Shown here: one piece after another, positions 62,971 to 64,000 of the stretch | How positions within the stretch are numbered: the first letter of the stretch is position 1 | Layout: each line of letters opens with the position of its first letter | Source of the DNA: Candidatus Ruthia sp. Plio_17_S18 | GTDB lineage: Bacteria > Pseudomonadota > Gammaproteobacteria > PS1 > Pseudothioglobaceae | Length of the DNA: 64,000 bases | Reading direction: 5' to 3' | Assembly: GCA_021730105.1 (NCBI GenBank) | Contig: CP072538.1 | Coordinates: 1,115,161 to 1,179,160 of the forward strand | Made by a program: the position numbers and the translations under genes | Notes under the pieces: model-generated | The model's database searches: none | What the model was told of the DNA's origin: nothing | What the model saw: the letters and a program-made list of their open reading frames with translations, nothing else

Positions 62971-63850
62971 TCACACTCCATTTGTCATAATTATTTCCGA
63001 ATATTTTCCACGTTCTGCTCCAATACCACCAATTGAACTATTTCTTTCCATGATGGTAGTCTTGTCTTTATGAATTCCAAATATTAACTTCAGACTTTCA
63101 TGGTTAGCATTAGTCATAATATAAAAAGCGTTAGTCTCTTTTATTTGTCCAATCATATCTGACAATCTTCTTTGATCATCAAGTGAAAATATTTTTTTGT
63201 TATACTCAATAAAGCCGTTATTGTTGTGAGTTACTGTATAAGGAGGATCAATAAATACTAAATCACCCTCTTTTATATTGGACATTGTTTCTTGAAAATC
63301 TCCACTATTAATAGCCACATTTTTCAAAACTTGACTCACTTTTTTTAAGTTATCGTAATCAAATTGATATTTTTCTCTATATCCGTAGGGTACATTGTAT
63401 TCTCCCATTGAATTTACCCTGTAAATACCATTAAAAGACATTTGATTTAAATAGATAAACTGGGCGGCTTGTTGATACGAGTTTTTATACTTAGCTCCTC
63501 TTACTTTGTAATAGTAGTCTTTAGAGTTTTTAAATTTTTTTAAATGTTCTACAATTAAATCTACACAATCCTTAACCATGGCGGCGTAGGCATTGATTAA
63601 ATCTTGGTTAGAATCTGAAATAAAAGGTTTTTCTGGATGTAGATGAAAAAAAAATAGAACCGCCACCAATAAAAGGCTCATGATATTGATTAAAGCCATT
63701 TTTTGGCAAGAAATGATCTAAGTGTTTTTTTAACCATCTTTTGCCTCCAGCCCACCTCAAAAAAGGATGACAAGAGTCGATCTGATGAAACAAAACATGG
63801 TCAGATATGACCTTCTTATTTAAAGAAGCACTACCTATTATATTTTGCAT
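62971..63850 (-). pseudogene. D12-class DNA adenine-N6 methyltransferase with a single frameshift in a T9 tract
   Basis: The N-terminal frame (63850 to about 63648) carries [15 protein letters not shown] (motif X) and [13 protein letters not shown] (motif I, SAM); the C-terminal frame carries [48 protein letters not shown] (motif IV, DPPY) and a complete end to TGA 62971. The only damage is a minus-strand T9 run (plus-strand A9 at 63646-63654): T8 would give one continuous ORF of about 292 aa, a normal size. All catalytic motifs are intact. It could be a recent pseudogene, or be expressed by polymerase slippage, or be phase-variable. Confidence 0.85.
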
Positions 63851-63873
63851 TGTTTGTGTAAATTTAAAATAAT

Positions 63874-64000
63874 CTAAAAAAATTTTACAATATTTTTTTT
63901 AGTACTGGGCTTGGCTTTGGCTTTTATTTTACCAGCAACTGCTTTTTTGCATTCTTCAAGGGTTAGATCGGCTGGGGTTTTATCACCGAAGACTTTTTTG
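63874..64000 (-). CDS. C-terminus of a larger protein, possibly DNA topoisomerase I (5' part outside window)
   Basis: An open minus-strand frame enters from the right edge and ends at TAG 63874-63876. It reads [20 protein letters not shown], then a basic Lys-rich tail ([18 protein letters not shown]). A P-x-DLTLEE-type block followed by a basic tail is seen at the end of some topoisomerase I proteins. Only 41 residues are visible, so the identity is a suggestion. Confidence 0.4.
   Translation of the reverse strand, partial: KKVFGDKTPADLTLEECKKAVAGKIKAKAKPSTKKNIVKFF

Overview
The window is AT-rich bacterial chromosome carrying gammaproteobacterial housekeeping genes next to an unusually high density of broken genes. 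Gene content and neighbour pairs (cvpA-purF, fabA-fabB, fkpB-ispH, yajC-secD-secF, trpA-accD, a MutT-ThiE fusion) fit a gammaproteobacterium. Two single-domain rhodaneses, a CcoI-type copper ATPase and relics of methanethiol and cytochrome c metabolism, together with genome decay and many A/T homopolymer frameshifts, suggest a reduced genome of the sulfur-oxidising SUP05 / vesicomyid-bathymodioline symbiont group. That placement is inference from content; no database search was possible.

Layout. 0-16 kb: a short decayed start (DUF4126 tail, broken DUF1223 gene), divergent pyrE/xthA, a candidate structured RNA with terminator, trmB-fxsA-folC-cvpA-purF-metZ-fabA-fabB on the plus strand, then serS-yajC-secD-secF on the minus strand, then a rhodanese, an unknown gene and trxC. 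16.2-19.6 kb: a completely decayed minus-strand operon that I read as mtoX (methanethiol oxidase/SBP56), a small ORF, frmA, fghA, sco1 and mauG, with a broken divergent TetR-type regulator. 19.7-25.7 kb: one rRNA operon on the minus strand (16S, tRNA-Ile, tRNA-Ala, 23S, 5S) with two consensus promoters, boxA elements and processing stems. 25.7-32.7 kb: a rhodanese, an intact toxin-antitoxin pair, a NarX/NarL-like two-component system, mnmE, gshA and a Nudix-ThiE fusion. 32.8-35.3 kb: three decayed genes run together (DUF748, adhesin, comF). 35.3-56.6 kb: mostly intact core genes (yaaA, gltB, folA, yceF, mfd, a PfkB kinase, ispH, fkpB, accD, trpA, hemE, rpmE, the copper ATPase, glmU, an MFS carrier). 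56.7-58.35 kb: a decayed cytochrome b561/SHP/DHC cluster and a gutted LuxR-type regulator. 58.35-61.1 kb: trpB, trpF and two conserved unknown genes. 61.1-63.85 kb: a translationally coupled three-gene cluster (D12-class adenine methyltransferase, DGQHR/HEPN protein with a nuclease-like N-terminus, metallophosphatase), all broken, though the methyltransferase differs from an intact gene only by one base in a T9 tract. The last bases are the C-terminus of a further protein.

The two most interesting items are the decayed methanethiol/formaldehyde oxidation operon, which shows that an ancestor could probably use C1-sulfur compounds, and the methyltransferase-DGQHR-HEPN-phosphatase cluster, which looks like a DNA modification/defence system caught during loss. 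Biosynthesis of purines, pyrimidines, fatty acids, tryptophan, methionine, glutamate, folate, haem, glutathione, isoprenoids and peptidoglycan precursors is represented by intact genes, as expected for a symbiont that feeds its host.
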